DNA from: Phycisphaerae bacterium
Lineage (GTDB): Bacteria; Planctomycetota; Phycisphaerae; Sedimentisphaerales; Anaerobacaceae
Direction: 5' to 3'
Assembly: GCA_030667885.1 (NCBI GenBank)
Contig: DAOUVA010000098.1
Span: 1-10,438 of the forward strand
Length of the DNA stretch: 10,438 nucleotides
The notes beneath the pieces were generated by a model. The model was given only the letters and a program-made list of their open reading frames with translations, was not told the origin of the DNA and searched no databases. The position numbers were made by a program, and so were the translations under genes. Below are positions 7,378-10,438 of this stretch, piece after piece (position 1 is the first letter of the stretch; every line of letters begins with the position of its first letter).

Positions 7378-8559
7378 CTAACGGCACACCTGATTCATCA
7401 CCTTCATATTCTCTATATTGGTGTCATCCTGCATAATTGCACCGGCGTCCATTATGTAGCCTCCATCCTTGGCAACTTCTTTGATAACCCGCATGCAGAA
7501 CTCCCGTACTTCCTCAGGCGTACCGTAGCTCAACAGCATATTCGGGATACCGCCGCTGATGGCGAACTTATCGTGCACGCTCCGATGGACCTCGAAGATA
7601 TCATCCTGATCGCAGTGAAAGACAATGCTTCTATCAGGCAGCTCGCGAAATCTCTCTAAATGATGCTGCCACCTGCCCTCGGCGTAAAAAAGCGTCTGGT
7701 GCCCGTTCTTCCAGAACTCCTCGATACAGGGCTTGAGCGTGGACCAGTTGTGCGACTCGAATTGTTTCGGATTGAAGAAGGGCACGCACCCACGATGCAT
7801 CCAGTAACCGATGGGCACCTGCTTGTTCGGATCAGCGGTATTCAGCCCCACGTTGACTAAGTGCGGCATAAGCGCCTCGCAGGCCTTGAGCACTTTCTTT
7901 GGCTGCGTGTACATGTCACTGACCACCCCCAGATAGCCTCGCATTTTGTCGGCGATGATATCGAACGGAGCTTTGAAGATGCCCGCAATAGCCGACCCCG
8001 TACCACACTCGGAACGCAGCCTTGCGATTTGCGGGCCGAAAGCATAGAAGTATTGAAGCATGGCCATACCGCTCTTAACTAATGCCATGTTGTTTCGGTT
8101 CGTCGAAGCCTCACCAATCTTGCAGACTTCAGTGGAAACGCGCGGCAGCCATGTCTCGTAGAGAAAACCAGTCGGATCATCGATCAACGCATCGTATTCA
8201 TCCGCCTTCATGAACGCCTCTCCTTCCGGCGGCTCGATATAGTTAAAGCCGGTCGTATGAGGGATGCCTATACCGGGAATGCCGTAGTAGCGCAAACCTG
8301 CGGCCTGCGCCAGACCCGTCCAGACATAAACCATATTCGGAACAACCGCGTCCCAGTCGAAATCCTTAGCGCACTTCACCGCCGCCTCGAAAGCTTTATT
8401 GTAATCATGCGCAACATCCTGGCAGGTAAAACCGGCGTATTTGGCCGTGAACTCGGCGACAAACGGACGAATCGGTATCATGTCCGGCTTTTCGTTTCGC
8501 ATTGCCGTAATGTAACGCTTCATTCGCTCGGAGTATAATTGTTCCATATCTTTAGCCAT
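7378..8559 (-). CDS. Uroporphyrinogen decarboxylase (URO-D)/corrinoid methyltransferase-like protein, ends at an in-frame TAG
   Basis: A 393-aa cytoplasmic protein (no signal peptide) of the URO-D/MtaA-type superfamily, a TIM barrel that includes haem-pathway decarboxylases and cobamide-dependent methyltransferases. Cues are an N-terminal RMKRYITAMRNEKPDMIPIR (the usual R-x-x-x-A-L-x-x-x-x-P-D-R-I-P opening), VPIGYWMHRG (248-257), SIVFHCDQDDIFE (311-323), LSYGTPEEVREF (343-354) and GGYIMDAGAIM (366-376). NIENMKVMNQVCR (381-393) is the last helix. By recalled comparison with MtaA/MtbA, the third zinc-ligand Cys (SPGCGI) is Ala here (DAGAIM), so neither haem synthesis nor a standard zinc methyltransferase is assured. 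AAGGAG lies 9 bp before the ATG. It is the first gene of the sugar operon. The TAG cuts the frame about three residues before the normal end of the fold, and a coherent tail follows. Confidence 0.88.
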   Translation of the reverse strand: MAKDMEQLYSERMKRYITAMRNEKPDMIPIRPFVAEFTAKYAGFTCQDVAHDYNKAFEAAVKCAKDFDWDAVVPNMVYVWTGLAQAAGLRYYGIPGIGIPHTTGFNYIEPPEGEAFMKADEYDALIDDPTGFLYETWLPRVSTEVCKIGEASTNRNNMALVKSGMAMLQYFYAFGPQIARLRSECGTGSAIAGIFKAPFDIIADKMRGYLGVVSDMYTQPKKVLKACEALMPHLVNVGLNTADPNKQVPIGYWMHRGCVPFFNPKQFESHNWSTLKPCIEEFWKNGHQTLFYAEGRWQHHLERFRELPDRSIVFHCDQDDIFEVHRSVHDKFAISGGIPNMLLSYGTPEEVREFCMRVIKEVAKDGGYIMDAGAIMQDDTNIENMKVMNQVCR

Positions 8560-8608
8560 ATCATTCTGCTCCTTTTTGGAATTGGCTCAACTTCTCTCGG
8601 AATTCAAA

Positions 8609-8618
8609 AAAACGTTTT
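8609..8618. promoter_or_regulatory. AAAACGTTTT palindrome, candidate LacI/GalR-type operator
   Basis: A perfect 10-bp palindrome with a central CpG, the symmetry typical of LacI/GalR-family operators. It lies roughly +6 to +15 from the start site predicted from the promoter at 8630-8658, where a bound repressor would block transcription. No LacI-family gene is in the window. The site is short and AT-rich, so this is inference. Confidence 0.4.
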
Positions 8619-8629
8619 AATGTACGCTT

Positions 8630-8658
8630 AACATACCTCAATCATGCCAAAACGTCAA
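8630..8658 (-). promoter_or_regulatory. Predicted sigma70-type promoter of the URO-D/oxidoreductase operon
   Basis: On the minus strand TTGACG (8658-8653, 5/6 match to the -35 box) is followed after exactly 17 bp by TATGTT (8635-8630, 4/6 match to the -10 box). It lies in the 116-bp gap between the heparinase-like gene's stop (8676) and the URO-D-like ATG (8559), giving a leader of about 65 nt. This suggests that the four-gene operon has its own start in addition to any readthrough from the heparinase-like gene. No terminator hairpin was seen after 8676. Confidence 0.55.
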
Positions 8659-8675
8659 GCAAGCCTCCTCTGAAC

Positions 8676-10438
8676 TTATTCATCAAGCCCGACTATTTGA
8701 ACCTGCCCGTCTGTTTTATCCAGTCGGCACTTGATTGTCCCTTTGCTTTCAAGGCCGTCTGCTTTCATAGTGATTTCTTCGGAAGTCGGAAGAAGCACTG
8801 ACAACTCGCCGTCGGATAGTTTTGCCTTCAACAGATAACCTCCCTCAATCCGCTCAAGACTTGCTTCATCAGGCAACTTGTCTTTGGCTCGATGGGTACG
8901 ATATAGCGTTACGAATTCCATCTGTCTTTTTTTGTCTTCTGTCTTCGCCGTTAAATGCCATTCACGCAGCTTAATTCTCGGGCGCGGATTGGGGTCGTAT
9001 TGGTCCGTCTGGCTGAATGTCAAAGACGATGGCGTCAGAAAATCAATGTCACAAACTACATCTCCATTTCGAACACGGACATTATGCTGGTCATCGACAT
9101 CAATCTTATCGATAGCATGCAGCCAGTATTCATACGTCGAGGGCTCCCTCGCCTCCAGACGGTCATAGACAACCACTAATTCCGGCTTGACAAAAATAAT
9201 ACTCCGCGTAAAACGCTCTAACTCGGGTTCATAAGCCTTTCCCGCCTCACCGACAACTATATCAATTGAAGGCGTCGTCTTAAATCCGATTATCTTGCTC
9301 TGGGCTTTGGATGTACGCCTGCCCTGGCCCTTCCCGTTGACTGTGATATTGTTGACCGAGCGTGTGCTCCACATCCAGTTCTTGTGATGATCGCTGCCGT
9401 AGCTGTCTCTGTAACCTGAGCGAATCAGCAGACGCTTTCCATAACCCCACAGAAGAAAGGAATTATTTGCCTCGTAGCCGTGAGATTGGGTACCGAAAGG
9501 GCTGGATTTGAAAACCACCTGAACACTATTACCCGCATCTGTCAGATTGGTATTAAGGTAGGCCTGCCCCGTACCTTCGAATAATCGTGATTTCTCAAGC
9601 TCATCAAATGGTATCGCCTTCACCTCAGGAAGTTCGCCGCGAATAAAACCAATATAGCCGCCTGCATTCGCAGGTCCGCCAAGCTGTTCGACATACCACC
9701 GCCAATGTCCGTTTTGTGCCTGCGCCGAAAATGTGCTCATTATCGGCATATAACTTTCTGCCCTCTTATTAGCAGTCAGGTCACCGAAGCCGCCGCCTCT
9801 CTTGCCCGGAGGTACAAGGTAAATAGGATAATATCCGACCTTTGAAAAGTAAGGCTTATCATAAGCGTTGATACCCATAGCCTCACGCATCACATCCGCC
9901 CACCAGGTGAAACGGTTCTGATAGCTCGACCAGTATGAAGTACCCTCGTGCCAGCCGCCATCGTCATCGCTCCATACAGGATAAACGTTAAAGAAAACAT
10001 TCATGGTAAACCACACCCAATCCTCAGCCCCCTCGACCTCACCAAGAAATGTCACGCCAACCTCACCTAAGAAATGCCACGCCCGATTTGAGTGACTTCC
10101 GTATGGCCGCCACAGATGCCTCGGACAAAGATGCTCATACATCTCATCCCCACGCACTTTCATCACCGCTCGGCAAATTTCCTTCTCCTGCTCGCTCAGC
10201 AGGTCATTAACAAAAGTATACGTGCGCGAAAAGTAATAATTATAAGGCATACCCGCCTCGTCATTGTATCGATAACCCGTACTTCCCTTCGGGTCCCACT
10301 TGGCACATTCCATCAGGATGCGCTTGGCTTCAATACCGTACTTTTCCTGCCCGCCGACCAATCGTGTGAATGCCAGCGTTGCAGCGCTGTTAAGCGCCTT
10401 GATTGTATATGTCCGGTTACCCCACCATATCTCCCGCC
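8676..10438 (-). CDS. Heparinase II/III-like protein (DUF4962-type), N-terminus outside window
   Basis: 586 residues are visible. The frame is open to the right edge (REIWWGNRTYTIKALNSAA precedes the first listed TTG at 10361), so the start, any signal peptide and the first part are missing. The N-terminal part is an alpha/alpha toroid: RTYTFVNDLLSEQEKEI, then GSHSNRAWHFLGEVG, with His/Glu residues in the region that carries the active site in heparinase II-type lyases, and GGWHEGTSYWSSY with candidate catalytic Tyr. A linker is followed by the heparinase II/III beta-sandwich: SHGYEANNSFLLWGYGKRLL, SGYRDSYGSDHH, NNITVNGKGQG and a lyase-like FVKPELVVVYDRLEA. The family contains polysaccharide lyases acting on heparin, heparan, alginate or other uronate glycans; the substrate is not assigned. 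It ends in TAA, 116 bp before the URO-D-like gene, same strand. It probably supplies sugar to the downstream pathway. Confidence 0.87.
   Translation of the reverse strand, partial: REIWWGNRTYTIKALNSAATLAFTRLVGGQEKYGIEAKRILMECAKWDPKGSTGYRYNDEAGMPYNYYFSRTYTFVNDLLSEQEKEICRAVMKVRGDEMYEHLCPRHLWRPYGSHSNRAWHFLGEVGVTFLGEVEGAEDWVWFTMNVFFNVYPVWSDDDGGWHEGTSYWSSYQNRFTWWADVMREAMGINAYDKPYFSKVGYYPIYLVPPGKRGGGFGDLTANKRAESYMPIMSTFSAQAQNGHWRWYVEQLGGPANAGGYIGFIRGELPEVKAIPFDELEKSRLFEGTGQAYLNTNLTDAGNSVQVVFKSSPFGTQSHGYEANNSFLLWGYGKRLLIRSGYRDSYGSDHHKNWMWSTRSVNNITVNGKGQGRRTSKAQSKIIGFKTTPSIDIVVGEAGKAYEPELERFTRSIIFVKPELVVVYDRLEAREPSTYEYWLHAIDKIDVDDQHNVRVRNGDVVCDIDFLTPSSLTFSQTDQYDPNPRPRIKLREWHLTAKTEDKKRQMEFVTLYRTHRAKDKLPDEASLERIEGGYLLKAKLSDGELSVLLPTSEEITMKADGLESKGTIKCRLDKTDGQVQIVGLDE

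Noticed and set aside
7378..7380. Pyrrolysine as the established meaning of the TAG
   Set aside because: No pyl genes are visible. TAG ends three other genes here, and the site is a C-terminal helix rather than an MttB-type active site. Kept only as one of several hypotheses.
1..10438. CRISPR arrays, insertion sequences or prophage genes
   Set aside because: No regularly spaced repeats, transposase, integrase or phage-like products were seen on either strand.

Overview
The window most likely comes from a planctomycete (Planctomycetota, probably a Phycisphaerae/Sedimentisphaerales-type heterotroph). This is inferred from gene content, not from a marker gene. The clues are paired Tat-exported Gfo/Idh/MocA oxidoreductases with the C-terminal WDPDKE...NDEQA...RSPW block, a DUF1080 (3-keto-disaccharide hydrolase) domain, a heparinase II/III-like protein, and moderate GC. 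Only the truncated gene at the left edge is on the plus strand; all other genes are on the minus strand.

Left part (1-2834). The C-terminus of an alpha/beta hydrolase (plus) converges on a minus-strand housekeeping-type cluster, read right to left: an unrecognised 100-aa protein, a DUF167/YggU protein and a MATE-family efflux transporter. An AT-rich inverted repeat lies between the convergent genes. The 234-bp gap at 2601-2834 separates this cluster from the catabolic one and holds only a weak promoter candidate.

Centre (2835-8559). Four minus-strand genes form a probable operon, read right to left. They are a uroporphyrinogen-decarboxylase (URO-D)/corrinoid-methyltransferase-like protein, two tandem paralogous Tat-signal Gfo/Idh/MocA oxidoreductases, and a secreted fusion of DUF1080 with a xylose-isomerase-like TIM barrel. 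The oxidoreductase + DUF1080 + isomerase set matches the known logic of 3-keto-glycoside breakdown: oxidise C3-OH, cleave the 3-keto-glycoside, then isomerise or reduce the product. A sigma70-like promoter with a 17-bp spacer, followed by a LacI-type AAAACGTTTT palindrome, sits just upstream of the first gene.

Right part (8676-10438). A heparinase II/III-like (DUF4962-type) protein with its N-terminus beyond the window suggests that uronic-acid-containing or sulfated polysaccharide feeds the pathway.

The most striking anomaly is an in-frame TAG in the URO-D-like gene. The reading frame continues for 88 well-formed codons after it, to a TGA 31 bp before the next gene. This is either a nonsense mutation or sequencing error, or programmed amber readthrough or recoding. 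Without this tail, the tightly packed operon would contain an unexplained hole of about 300 bp.
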